Of a stretch of 32,548 bases of DNA, positions 1 through 8,428 are shown piece by piece. The DNA is from Tannerellaceae bacterium. GTDB lineage: Bacteria; Bacteroidota; Bacteroidia; Bacteroidales; Tannerellaceae. The translations under genes and the position numbers were made by a program. Each line of letters begins with the position of its first letter. Positions within the stretch are counted from its first letter, which is position 1. A model generated the notes under the pieces. The model did not search any database. It was not told the origin of the DNA and worked only from the letters and a program-made list of their open reading frames with translations. The DNA is taken from contig JAJQAZ010000095.1 in assembly GCA_021203545.1 (NCBI GenBank), positions 1 through 32,548 on the forward strand. The letters are read 5' to 3'.

Positions 1-1
1 A

Positions 2-166
2 GATAAATCTTATATAGGGTTTTATCATAGAGTGGATGGTATAACAATTGGATCTGGAGAAAAGTGCATTGTTAGTTCAAAACAAAATGATGTGGGGAAC
101 CTATTAGTCAAAGCATTTCTAAAGTGTTTTGAATCCTTAAGTAAAAACGAACAAATAAATATTTAA
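2..166 (+). CDS. C-terminal end of an unrecognised protein (5' partial)
   Basis: An open frame runs from the window edge to a TAA at 164-166 and encodes about 54 residues, starting DKSYIGFYHRVDG and ending KNEQINI. The HAD phosphatase gene begins 3 nt later in the same direction, so the two are almost certainly co-transcribed and translationally coupled. I do not recognise the family from this fragment. Base use is strongly AT-rich, like the HAD gene and unlike the tail genes that follow. Confidence 0.55.
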   Translation, partial: DKSYIGFYHRVDGITIGSGEKCIVSSKQNDVGNLLVKAFLKCFESLSKNEQINI

Positions 167-169
167 ATA

Positions 170-823
170 ATGAAGTTATATATAAGTAATAATAGAATCT
201 CAACTATTATATTTGATATGGATGGAACGCTATATCCAAGAAATATTTATCAGAAGAAATATTATGATTTTACTCTTTCTTCTATACAACACATTTTTAA
301 TAAAACAAAAAGGGAAGCTATTGAGATATTAAAAGGAGAAAATATTACAGATAATCCAAAAAATGAGCAAGGTTCTGTTAGTTATTTAATGCGTAACCTG
401 GGAATGTCTATTAAGGATTGGAATAATTACAGGGATAATCACATGGATGTTTCGATTTTTATTAATGCAAATCCGAAATTAGTTAAATGCATAGGTTTAT
501 TAAAAGAAAAATTCAGATTAGCAGTTATTACAAATAATACACAAAAATCGACAGAAAAAATTCTCTCAAAAATAGGTTTTAATTCAACATCATTCGATAT
601 AATTATAACAAGTGATTCTAATTTGGGATTAAAGCCCTCTCCTATAAGCTTTTCACATATCAAAGAAAAGTATCAACTATATTATCAAGAAATGTTATCG
701 ATTGGTGATAGATATATTGTTGATATAAAACCATTATTGGATTTAGGAGGAAATGGTATAGAAGTTTCGACAACAGATGAAATTATTTATATAATAGAAA
801 ATAATATTATTATAGAAAAGTAA
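170..823 (+). CDS. HAD-superfamily hydrolase (phosphatase-like)
   Basis: This 217-residue protein carries all four haloacid dehalogenase motifs. Motif I is FDMDGTLY with nucleophile D16 and acid/base D18; motif II is the TNN at 121-123; motif III is K155 in LKPSP; motif IV is GD at 179-180 with D185. An insert between motifs I and II forms the helical cap typical of phosphoglycolate-phosphatase and beta-phosphoglucomutase relatives. It should be a soluble cytoplasmic Mg-dependent phosphatase; the substrate cannot be read from the sequence. It starts 3 nt after the stop of the upstream partial gene, and a terminator follows about 120 nt after its stop. Strong AT bias suggests acquired DNA. The family call is firm, the substrate unknown. 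Confidence 0.85.
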   Translation: MKLYISNNRISTIIFDMDGTLYPRNIYQKKYYDFTLSSIQHIFNKTKREAIEILKGENITDNPKNEQGSVSYLMRNLGMSIKDWNNYRDNHMDVSIFINANPKLVKCIGLLKEKFRLAVITNNTQKSTEKILSKIGFNSTSFDIIITSDSNLGLKPSPISFSHIKEKYQLYYQEMLSIGDRYIVDIKPLLDLGGNGIEVSTTDEIIYIIENNIIIEK

Positions 824-945
824 TATAAATCTCCTCACTAATAGTTCAGTGCGGTTAAATAAAGGTTGCTCCTTTTATACATGTTATTAGAAACTGTCCA
901 AATAATTTTATATTTGAAGACATTATCCATACAATTGTTTAAACG

Positions 946-978
946 AAAACTACAGTTTTACAAGACTGTAGTTTTTTT
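946..978 (+). terminator. Rho-independent terminator after the HAD gene
   Basis: AAAACTACAGT (946-956) pairs perfectly with ACTGTAGTTTT (965-975) around an 8-nt loop, and a T-run follows to 978. It closes the upstream two-gene unit and insulates it from the phage tail genes. Confidence 0.85.
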
Positions 979-1160
979 ATTTAAGTATAAATGAAAAATC
1001 AACATAATATTTGATTTTTTTAATACAAATAGATTAATAATTAGAAAAAAACGGTTTGATTTCCATTACCTTATTCCAACATTAAATTTCCGTTCCTTTT
1101 TTGTCCTTTCCTATTTTTCCCCCTCTCCGTACCTTCGGTAAAATCTTAAACGCAAACAGA
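979..1160. other. AT-rich junction before the tail genes; probable edge of the phage late-gene remnant
   Basis: No complete gene is visible between the terminator at 946-978 and the first tail gene. A reading frame without a start runs from 1060 to a TAA at 1147-1149 and ends in VPSVKS, in the place where an upstream phage gene would end just before the next ATG. It may be the tail of a truncated late gene, but the peptide is low-complexity (many F, P and L) and I cannot confirm homology. Confidence 0.35.
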
Positions 1161-1646
1161 ATGGCTGCTATCAACCGTACATGGAAAAGCCAGCGTGGAG
1201 ACGAGGAACGTTATCAGGTGCTTAATACCTGGGCGCAAAACGTAGTGAAACGTTGGATTAAAGAAATGGAGACGCAACAGGTATCTCCTTACAATCCGGA
1301 TTATACCGGTGGGTCACTTATACGCAGTTTTTACTACAAAATATATAATGCTTCCGGAGGCGACCAGACAAAAATTCTGTTTGTACTGAATAATTATGGC
1401 CGGCATGTGGATATCGGTGTGGGAAGAGGGCAGAAATATGATGCTTCCCGTTTGGCAGATCCATTCCGATCCGGTAAGCAATACCAGAAGCGTGAGAAAG
1501 GGAAACGCACGGTAAAACCTTTCCTGATGCCGATATTTAAACAGCGTGTTTATTCCCTGGCACGTATTCTCGAACGTAAATGGGGTGAGACTGCTCAGGT
1601 TATGATTTTCCAGGAACTTACCCGTAAACATTTCAACCTTTCTTAA
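1161..1646 (+). CDS. Phage tail-region protein (tail completion/assembly type)
   Basis: This encodes about 161 basic residues starting MAAINRTWKSQRGD, 12 nt upstream of the tape measure gene. The frame stays open upstream to a possible TTG at 1101. I prefer the ATG at 1161 because it is preceded by TCTTAAACGCAAAC, the same 14-nt string that precedes the tape measure ATG. I see no catalytic motif. Position, size and a Gly/Asp-rich middle (VDIGVGRGQKYD) fit the small head-tail or tail assembly proteins usually encoded near the tape measure gene, but the family is not recognised with certainty. Confidence 0.6.
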   Translation: MAAINRTWKSQRGDEERYQVLNTWAQNVVKRWIKEMETQQVSPYNPDYTGGSLIRSFYYKIYNASGGDQTKILFVLNNYGRHVDIGVGRGQKYDASRLADPFRSGKQYQKREKGKRTVKPFLMPIFKQRVYSLARILERKWGETAQVMIFQELTRKHFNLS

Positions 1647-1658
1647 ACGCAAACTAAA

Positions 1659-4600
1659 ATGGCCAACAATCAGAAAGCGAATATTATTGTAACGATGGAA
1701 GGCAAGCAGGCGGAACGTGTGCTGGAGTCTTTAAAAAAAGATGCTGAATCCCTCGGTAAACAAATTAGTGAGATTAATAGTAAGCCGTTGCTTTCGCAGG
1801 AGGATATTGCCCGGGTGAAAGAACTGAAAACGGAACTGAATCAGACAAACCGTGCCATCCGGGAGGTACAGAACCAGGCTAAAGATGTATCCGCTGTTAT
1901 TGCCAATATGGTAAATGCTACTGAAAAGCAGTTAGGAGATGCGCTTCGTACATTAATTAAACAGACGAAAAATCTGGATCGATCTACTAAAGAATATGCC
2001 GAAAACCGGAAAAATATTTCTCTCCTAAAAGCTGAACTCGACAAAATAAACCAAACCGGTGCTAAACAGATAACAATGTTTGAGCAGTTGGGGAATACAT
2101 TGAAGCGTCTCGCTGCGTATGTATTGGTGTATTTTGGGTTCAACCAGCTTAGGGACAGTATGCAGAGAGTGTTCGATATGAACGTGAGGTTTTCCGACCA
2201 GTTGGCCGATATACAGAAGACCACCGGTATTACGGGGAATGCGTTGGCGGAGCTGAGTAATGATATTAATAAGATTAATACCCGTACAGCGGTAGAGCAA
2301 TTGAATAAGCTGGCTTATGAAGCCGGTAAGATGGGGTTGTCTGCTAAAGAAGATATTCTGGGATTTGTGCGTGCCGGCAATCAGATACGGGTTGCCTTGA
2401 GTGCTGATTTGGGAGAAGATGCGATTAAGAACCTGATGAAACTCAATACCGTTCTGGGGGTTACAAAGGAGTTGGGAGTGGAACAGGGGTTGCTTGCTAC
2501 CGGGTCCGCAATTAATGAATTGGGAATGAACAGTACGGCAGCCGAAGGATATTTGGTTGATTTTGCGCAACGGTTAGGTGGTATTGCTGCACAGGCCGGA
2601 CTTACGGTTCAACAGATTTTAGCACTGGGTTCGGCGACCGATCAGTTAGGCCAGAATGTAGAAGTGTCGGCCACTGCCCTGAACCGGTTTATCGTTACTG
2701 TCATATCCAAAACGGAACAGGTGGCGAAGGCTCTGAAAATCCCTTTGCAGGATTTACGGGATGCACTTGACCGCAGTACATGGGAAGGGGTGATGTTAGT
2801 GTTTCAGAAGATGTCCGAACGGGGCGGACTGGCTTCACTCGCACCCATTATGGGGGATTTAGGAAGTAATGGGGCACGACTAACGGCTGTTTTATCTGCT
2901 CTGTCGGCTAATACGGAAATATTAAACAGTCAGATAGAAATTTCCAACAAGGCTTTTGCTGAAGCTACTTCTGTTACAAATGAATATAATATCCGGAATG
3001 AAAATCTGGCAGCCACCATTGAAAAGATAGGGAAAAACTTTACAACTGCGTTTATGAACTCCGGATTTGTAGAGAAAATAAAGGAGATTGCCGATTATGT
3101 ATATGAGGCTACCAGTAATTTTGATGAATTCGGGAACCGGATCGGCGGAGCAACGAGTATTTTTGTTACAATTATCGGCTGGCTGACAAAACTGATAACT
3201 TTCCTTATCCGGAACATTGATTTGCTGGCTGCTTATGCGGCTGCCTGGACCGCCCTGTCCGTTGCAACCAAAGCGGCTGCCGTGAGTCAGGCTTTACTGA
3301 CTGCCCGGATAGCTGCTACCAATGTAGTAACCAAAGCAGGAACAGTTCTTTCAATTGCCTGGTCTGTTGCTCTTAATACTGTACAGGGTAATACAATAAG
3401 GGCCGCGGCAGCTACACGGCTTTTTTCCACAGCACTGAAAGGTATTCCATTCATGGCCGTTGCTTCGGCCACAGCGGCTGTTGTTACAGGTATTGTGGCA
3501 TTGGTAAGACAATTTACGGCAGCATCACGCGAAGCCAAAGAGTTCCGGAAGAATATGTATGAAGCCATTGCCAGTTCAACGGCAGAATCTACCTATTTAT
3601 TCGATGCTTTACGGAAAACAAACGAGGGTTCAGCGGAGCGGGCGGAACTGATTGAAGAAATCAACCGGAAATACAAAGACTATCTTCCTAATCTTATTAC
3701 CGAAAAGACAACGAACGAAGAACTGGCCATTGCCCTAAAAGCAATAAACGACCAACTCCGGGAAAAGACAGCTCTGGAACTGAAATCCACCGAATCGGCT
3801 GCCGCTGCTAAAAAGCAGATACAATCAGAACTAACTCTGATAGATAAAATGCGTGCTAATTTCCCGGATCCGGATGTTCCCACCAAAAGAATATTGGATA
3901 GCATACAGGGAATCACTAAAACCATGGCGGACGAAGGAAAGGATTTTTACGAAATATGGAATGCTTTGTCTACTAAATTTGATGGCTCCTGGGGGCATTT
4001 TGTGTTTAAGAACGACCAATATATACGTGACCTGATTAACGGGTACCTGAGATATAAAAGGGAACTTGTAGAGATAGATAATAGATACGCACCCTTTATT
4101 ACCGGGGCAACCAACAGGCCAACCGGCACCGTTCCGGGAACAGAAACAACAGGTGTAGATGATGATGAAACTAAAAAACAAAGGAAGAAACGTATTGAAG
4201 CGGCTTTAAAAGCCGTAGACGCTTACCTGAACGAACAGAAAACTTTACTCATGAAGGCCCGGGTAGAGCAGACGGAATTCCGGGGAGAAATGATTGATTC
4301 GGAGAAGAAGTACAACGATCAACTGGAAGCTATCGAACTGGAAGCATTAAATAAACGCCTGGCTATTTCCGGACTGAGTGCTGAGAAACGTGCGGAAGTG
4401 GAACGCCAGTTCTGGGATTTCAAACTGGAACTGTTTACTACCGAGGAAAAGGAAACACAGAGATTCCTGGATAACCTTAATAAACTTTACGATGATTTCG
4501 ACCTGAAAGGTGTTTCCCGGGAACAACGGGAATATCTCCGCCAGCAACAACGCTTTAATGATGGCACTAAGCTACTGGAGCAAGCTCTTAAAAAGCGTTT

Positions 4601-5714
4601 GATTACACAGGAGCAATACGACCGGTATGCACAGATACTTCGTGAAAAGGCTCAGGAAGCCGAACAACAATATCTGAAAGATCAGGGCGAGCGGGATGCT
4701 GCAAAAGAGATAAAAAGACTAAATGAACAGCAGAAGGCGGAAGAACTCGCGGCTGCCGAAAAGCGTATTAACGGCATCTACAATGAAAGTGAGTACCGCG
4801 CGGAATTACTCCGTATCGAAGAGGATTACTTACAACAACGTTTAGAGATAAATGGATTGTCGGAAGAACAAATCACGGAATTAAAACGGAAGAATTACGA
4901 ACGACAGATTCAACTTCTCAATCAGGCATCCCGCCGGCAGGAACAGATATATAAACAATATGCCAATGTAGTCAAATCATCCATAGAGGGTATTGGTGAA
5001 GCATTTGGCAAACTGTTTTCTTCCGGAGAAAATGCCGCCCAACAGTTTGGAGAAGCTATGATTGACCTGGCTTTTGATTCCCTGAGCCGGTTGGTAGATA
5101 TATGGTTGTTGCAACTCCAAATAGCAGCTATCAAAAACACAGCCGAGGGCGCAATGACCGAAGTCGGCACCAAAGGTATAGCCGGATTATTCACCGCCGC
5201 TGCCGTGGCGGGTGCTGTACAGGGATTCTTACAGGTAGCCAAAGCCGGTATCAAAGCCTTAATAGGTAAAGGGGGCGGCGGATCAGGCGGCGGTACCGGT
5301 CAAAGAGTAGTTAGTAGACAGGGATTTGATTCTGGAGGATTTACCGGACGTGGTGCCACTTTTGAAGCTGCCGGGGTAGTTCACAAAGGGGAGTACGTAG
5401 TTCCGAAGTGGCAAATGACCGACCCGGTATCGTTCAGCTATGTAAAAGCCCTGGAATCCATCCGGCAAACCCGTTCCAACTCACACCCGTTACCCCACCA
5501 CCACGGCTACGACGAAGGAGGCGGAGTAGAAACAGAAGTCGCCACCCCCATCATCCAGCGCGACCCGGAACTGGTAGCCGCCATTAAACAATTAAACACA
5601 GTCGTCCAATCCCTGCAAAGAAACGGAATACCTGCTTCTGTCAATTATAAACTGATAGAAGAAGAAGCCAACCGGGTAAATAATTCACGGAATCGGGGGA
5701 CGAGGAAGAGGTGA
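1659..5714 (+). CDS. Phage tail tape measure protein
   Basis: A 1351-residue protein that sets tail length in long-tailed phages and is threaded through the tail tube during infection. An N-terminal coiled coil (about 1-150) is followed by the conserved tape-measure core at about 160-430 (QLADIQKTTGITG, LAYEAGKMGLSA, LGSATDQLGQ). Hydrophobic segments lie near 490-620, long charged coiled coils at about 850-1120, and an Ala-rich hydrophobic stretch plus a Gly-rich linker near 1190-1215. The C-terminal GFDSGGFTGRG and VVHKGEYVVPK are typical of the Bacteroidetes version. The gene starts 12 nt after the small tail gene. No tail-tip or baseplate genes follow; a defence cassette sits there instead, so the late module is incomplete. 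Confidence 0.95.
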   Translation: MANNQKANIIVTMEGKQAERVLESLKKDAESLGKQISEINSKPLLSQEDIARVKELKTELNQTNRAIREVQNQAKDVSAVIANMVNATEKQLGDALRTLIKQTKNLDRSTKEYAENRKNISLLKAELDKINQTGAKQITMFEQLGNTLKRLAAYVLVYFGFNQLRDSMQRVFDMNVRFSDQLADIQKTTGITGNALAELSNDINKINTRTAVEQLNKLAYEAGKMGLSAKEDILGFVRAGNQIRVALSADLGEDAIKNLMKLNTVLGVTKELGVEQGLLATGSAINELGMNSTAAEGYLVDFAQRLGGIAAQAGLTVQQILALGSATDQLGQNVEVSATALNRFIVTVISKTEQVAKALKIPLQDLRDALDRSTWEGVMLVFQKMSERGGLASLAPIMGDLGSNGARLTAVLSALSANTEILNSQIEISNKAFAEATSVTNEYNIRNENLAATIEKIGKNFTTAFMNSGFVEKIKEIADYVYEATSNFDEFGNRIGGATSIFVTIIGWLTKLITFLIRNIDLLAAYAAAWTALSVATKAAAVSQALLTARIAATNVVTKAGTVLSIAWSVALNTVQGNTIRAAAATRLFSTALKGIPFMAVASATAAVVTGIVALVRQFTAASREAKEFRKNMYEAIASSTAESTYLFDALRKTNEGSAERAELIEEINRKYKDYLPNLITEKTTNEELAIALKAINDQLREKTALELKSTESAAAAKKQIQSELTLIDKMRANFPDPDVPTKRILDSIQGITKTMADEGKDFYEIWNALSTKFDGSWGHFVFKNDQYIRDLINGYLRYKRELVEIDNRYAPFITGATNRPTGTVPGTETTGVDDDETKKQRKKRIEAALKAVDAYLNEQKTLLMKARVEQTEFRGEMIDSEKKYNDQLEAIELEALNKRLAISGLSAEKRAEVERQFWDFKLELFTTEEKETQRFLDNLNKLYDDFDLKGVSREQREYLRQQQRFNDGTKLLEQALKKRLITQEQYDRYAQILREKAQEAEQQYLKDQGERDAAKEIKRLNEQQKAEELAAAEKRINGIYNESEYRAELLRIEEDYLQQRLEINGLSEEQITELKRKNYERQIQLLNQASRRQEQIYKQYANVVKSSIEGIGEAFGKLFSSGENAAQQFGEAMIDLAFDSLSRLVDIWLLQLQIAAIKNTAEGAMTEVGTKGIAGLFTAAAVAGAVQGFLQVAKAGIKALIGKGGGGSGGGTGQRVVSRQGFDSGGFTGRGATFEAAGVVHKGEYVVPKWQMTDPVSFSYVKALESIRQTRSNSHPLPHHHGYDEGGGVETEVATPIIQRDPELVAAIKQLNTVVQSLQRNGIPASVNYKLIEEEANRVNNSRNRGTRKR

Positions 5715-5735
5715 ATATTTTATCTACTTACATTT

Positions 5736-5767
5736 TTTGCCTGTTTTTCAATTATTTACTAATTTTG
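5736..5767 (+). promoter_or_regulatory. Bacteroidetes-type promoter for the CBASS-like cassette, with inverted-repeat leader
   Basis: A -33 element TTTG (5736-5739) and a -7 element TAATTTTG (5760-5767, matching TAnnTTTG) are separated by 20 nt, close to the Bacteroidetes primary-sigma consensus. Transcription would start near 5773, giving a leader of about 65 nt. That leader holds nested inverted repeats: GTAGTT (5775-5780) with AACTAC (5808-5813), enclosing TTTCA (5791-5795) and TGAAA (5799-5803). They could be an operator or an RNA hairpin. The cassette thus seems to be expressed independently of the late genes. Confidence 0.6.
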
Positions 5768-5837
5768 TGTGATAGTAGTTGATTTTTGCATTTCATAGTG
5801 AAATAGAAACTACGGTTTACATTAAAACTATACTTAT

Positions 5838-6821
5838 ATGGCAAAAACAGTAAATTCCGCTTTTGGTGAATTTAATAGGGGTTATGTTAATTTAGACCCC
5901 GAAAGAACAACAAAAGCTAATGCAAGTAGAGATTGGCTTTGGGCGCAGTTAAATAAATTAGATTCAAAGGAAGATTTAAATTTCCCTCTGATATTTGACG
6001 AGAAAAACATAAAATTCGGTTCTTTTGCCCGAAAAACCAAAATAAGGGAGTTAGATGATATTGATTTAATGTTCTGTTTAGCGGCAAACGGCGCAGAATA
6101 TACCCTATCTGGTTCTACATATTATATAACTACACCAAATGCCGGAGATAGATTAAAAAACCTATCTGACAGTGGTTATTTGAATTCCAGAAAAGTAGTC
6201 AATAAATTAAAATCAGCCTTATCAGAAATTGAGCACTATAAATCAGCAGAACTACATAGCCGGGGTGAGGCAGCAACGTTAAGCCTCCAAAGTTATGAAT
6301 GGGTATATGACATTGTTCCTTGCTTTTATACAACCAAAGGGTTATATTTAATTCCTGACTGTGATGGAAACTGGAAAGCCACAGATCCCAGAATTGATCA
6401 GAATTTGGTTACAGAAACTAATCAAAATCACAAAGGGAGACTTCTTCGACTAATTAGAACCTTAAAATATTGGAACAGACACAACTCCTGTTGTACAATT
6501 GGTTCGTATTTATTCGAGCAAATCGTTATAAACTACACCAAAACAAAAGCGGAGTTAAGTCAATGGATTGACTATGATATTACAAATTTTTTTTCCTACC
6601 TATCAAAACAGATATTTTATACAGTAAATGACCCCAAGGGTATACAAGGAAATATAAATAACCTGACATGGGACCAGCAAAAGTCTATTTCTGATAAAGC
6701 TATATGGGCATATAATAAAGCTTATGATGCAGTATATGCAGAAACCCAGGAAGGGGATCAAAAAAAGGCGATAAATAAATGGCGTGAAATTTTCGGAAAC
6801 AACTTCCCTGCTTATGAATAA
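5838..6821 (+). CDS. CD-NTase: CBASS cyclic-oligonucleotide synthase (SMODS family)
   Basis: A 327-residue nucleotidyltransferase of the cGAS/DncV-like family. The Pol-beta fold signature is complete: G61-S62 in FGSFARKT, the metal-binding pair D74-I-D76 in ELDDIDLMF, and the third acidic residue D158 in YDIVPCF. The C-terminal half has the family's helical lobe, with HKGRLLRLIRTLKYWN at 198-213. In known CBASS systems such enzymes sense phage infection and make cyclic di- or trinucleotides that activate a partner effector. The partner here is the membrane protein encoded just downstream, whose probable original start (6814) overlaps this stop by 8 nt. All catalytic residues are present, so the cyclase looks active. 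The clade and nucleotide product cannot be told by eye. Confidence 0.9.
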   Translation: MAKTVNSAFGEFNRGYVNLDPERTTKANASRDWLWAQLNKLDSKEDLNFPLIFDEKNIKFGSFARKTKIRELDDIDLMFCLAANGAEYTLSGSTYYITTPNAGDRLKNLSDSGYLNSRKVVNKLKSALSEIEHYKSAELHSRGEAATLSLQSYEWVYDIVPCFYTTKGLYLIPDCDGNWKATDPRIDQNLVTETNQNHKGRLLRLIRTLKYWNRHNSCCTIGSYLFEQIVINYTKTKAELSQWIDYDITNFFSYLSKQIFYTVNDPKGIQGNINNLTWDQQKSISDKAIWAYNKAYDAVYAETQEGDQKKAINKWREIFGNNFPAYE

Positions 6822-7724
6822 CGGACAACAAATTTTACAGAGGCAAAATTTAGATGCGAAATTGACAAACTTCTATCACAGAGAAGACTATATTCAAATG
6901 CGAAGGTGATGCAGTATATACTTATTGCTGTTACTACAATACTACCTATTACAATATCATTTGTTACTAATTTTTCACCTCTAAAAATAGATGACGCAAG
7001 TTGGATTTATGTTATCTATGCTATCATACTTATCTGTGGAGAAAAAATTCTGGAGATATTTCTTGACAGGAATAAAAAAACAGCAGCTTCTATACAGGAA
7101 AAATTTGATGTGGATGTTTATAACATTCCGGAAAATGAGTTGCTTAATTCAGTTTTTGTTGACCACGATATAATCAGAAAGTACTCTAAGAAAGATAAAA
7201 GGGATGCTACAAAAGTTCGACGAGTAATCAATTGGTATTCTACGAAAATTGACAGACTACAAACTAATATAGCAATACTTTTTTGTCAAAGAGCGAATAT
7301 ATGCTACGACCAGAATATAAAAAAGAAATACAATCTACTGCTCGTTATACTTTCAATGGCCACTTTCGCAATACTTCTTACAGTTGCTCTTATAAATAAT
7401 TTTTCATTAATAAAATTTATTGTAGAAGTTGTATTGCCCTCTGTACCGATTTTTAGTTTTGCATATAAAGAAATAACTACAAATTTAGAGTCAGTAGATA
7501 ATTTACAAAAGTTAAGAGAAATAATAGAGTCGAAATTGAACGCATTGTCAATAAATGACACAATCAATATTGAAGAGTTGCGTAATATACAGGATAGAAT
7601 ATTTCAAAATCGAATTTTAAGTCCATTAGTCCCGGATTTCATCTATAAACTATTGTGGTCGGAATTAGAAGACCAGATGAATTACTCTGTAGAACAAAGA
7701 ATTAATGATTTACCTTCGAATTGA
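6814..7724 (+). CDS. S-4TM membrane effector of the CBASS-like pair, apparently frameshifted near its N-terminus
   Basis: The main frame (GTG 6906 or ATG 6909 to 7724, about 271 residues) has four hydrophobic helices: roughly 3-22, 32-53, 142-164 and 169-190. The conserved stretch IQEKFDVDVYNIP lies between helices 2 and 3. This matches the SMODS-associated 4-TM effector family, thought to damage the inner membrane when bound by the cyclase's nucleotide. The start looks truncated. A separate frame from ATG 6814 encodes MNNGQQILQRQN...YIQMR, resembling the usual S-4TM N-terminus, and stops at 6907-6909. Adding one A in the AA at 6903-6904 would join it to the main frame. The stop TGA overlaps the ATG at 6909 (TGATG), so re-initiation could still make a shortened effector. 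The family call is good; functional status is uncertain. Confidence 0.75.
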
Positions 7725-7743
7725 TATATCTTCGAAGAAATCA

Positions 7744-8427
7744 TTATTCAATACTAATTATCCTTTTCAGGTTGCTTTTCAGTTTCACCGTGGTGAATTG
7801 ACTTAGGGTATCAATCAGCTTTACTACTTTTTGTTGGGTAGGTTCCGGGAGGTGGTTGTGTCCGGTGTCGGCTCCTATGTTTACTTGTTTGGGGCGGCAT
7901 TTCTTTATGTAGGCTACCATGGGCGGTAAATCAAAGTCTATGATGGGTTCTATGGTGATGTATGCCGGGACGTATTCTTTGATTATTTCCATTTTATTTG
8001 CCCGGACAATGGTTGCCGGTGTATTTCCCATGCAGTCATATTGCCTGTTCGTTTCAATGGTGGTACAGACGACTGCTTTCCGGAATACCGGATGTGTCAT
8101 AAAGTCGATGATTCGTGCCGGGTTTTTCGACTGGAAAAGATACCGGTTATCGAAGGTATCGCAATAATCCAATGTGTCGGTTATCCATTTTTCGGGAATA
8201 TTGGCGGCAAAAAAATCTGTACCACTTCCTACAAAGATAAAGTTACCTTTACCGAGGTTCGTCTCCAGTTCTTTTTCGTCAAAACGCAGCTCTTCATCTT
8301 TCCGGAACCGGCGGCGCATCTTTTCCATATAACAATACGTACACCCATGGTCGCACGGTCCTTTCACCGGATTCCATGTATGGGTGACGAAATCGTACAT
8401 ATTTCCTTTTGATTTATTGAGTGGCAT
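7744..8427 (-). CDS. DUF5131 / phage Gp37-Gp68 family radical SAM-like protein
   Basis: This 227-residue protein begins with the family signature NMYDFVTHTWNPVKGPC. It carries the radical-SAM iron-sulfur motif CX3CX2C in CDHGCTYCYMEKM, followed by VGSGTDFF, FQSKNPARI and ITIEPIIDFD, all typical of DUF5131. Such proteins are common in phages and are presumed to run a SAM-radical reaction on an unknown, possibly nucleic-acid, substrate. It is the last gene of the leftward early operon, 1 nt from its upstream neighbour's stop, and it converges on the S-4TM gene with only 19 nt between the stops. A weak inverted repeat (CTTCGAA 7714-7720, TTCGAAG 7731-7737) lies at that junction. Confidence 0.85.
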   Translation of the reverse strand: MPLNKSKGNMYDFVTHTWNPVKGPCDHGCTYCYMEKMRRRFRKDEELRFDEKELETNLGKGNFIFVGSGTDFFAANIPEKWITDTLDYCDTFDNRYLFQSKNPARIIDFMTHPVFRKAVVCTTIETNRQYDCMGNTPATIVRANKMEIIKEYVPAYITIEPIIDFDLPPMVAYIKKCRPKQVNIGADTGHNHLPEPTQQKVVKLIDTLSQFTTVKLKSNLKRIISIE

Positions 8428-8428
8428 T

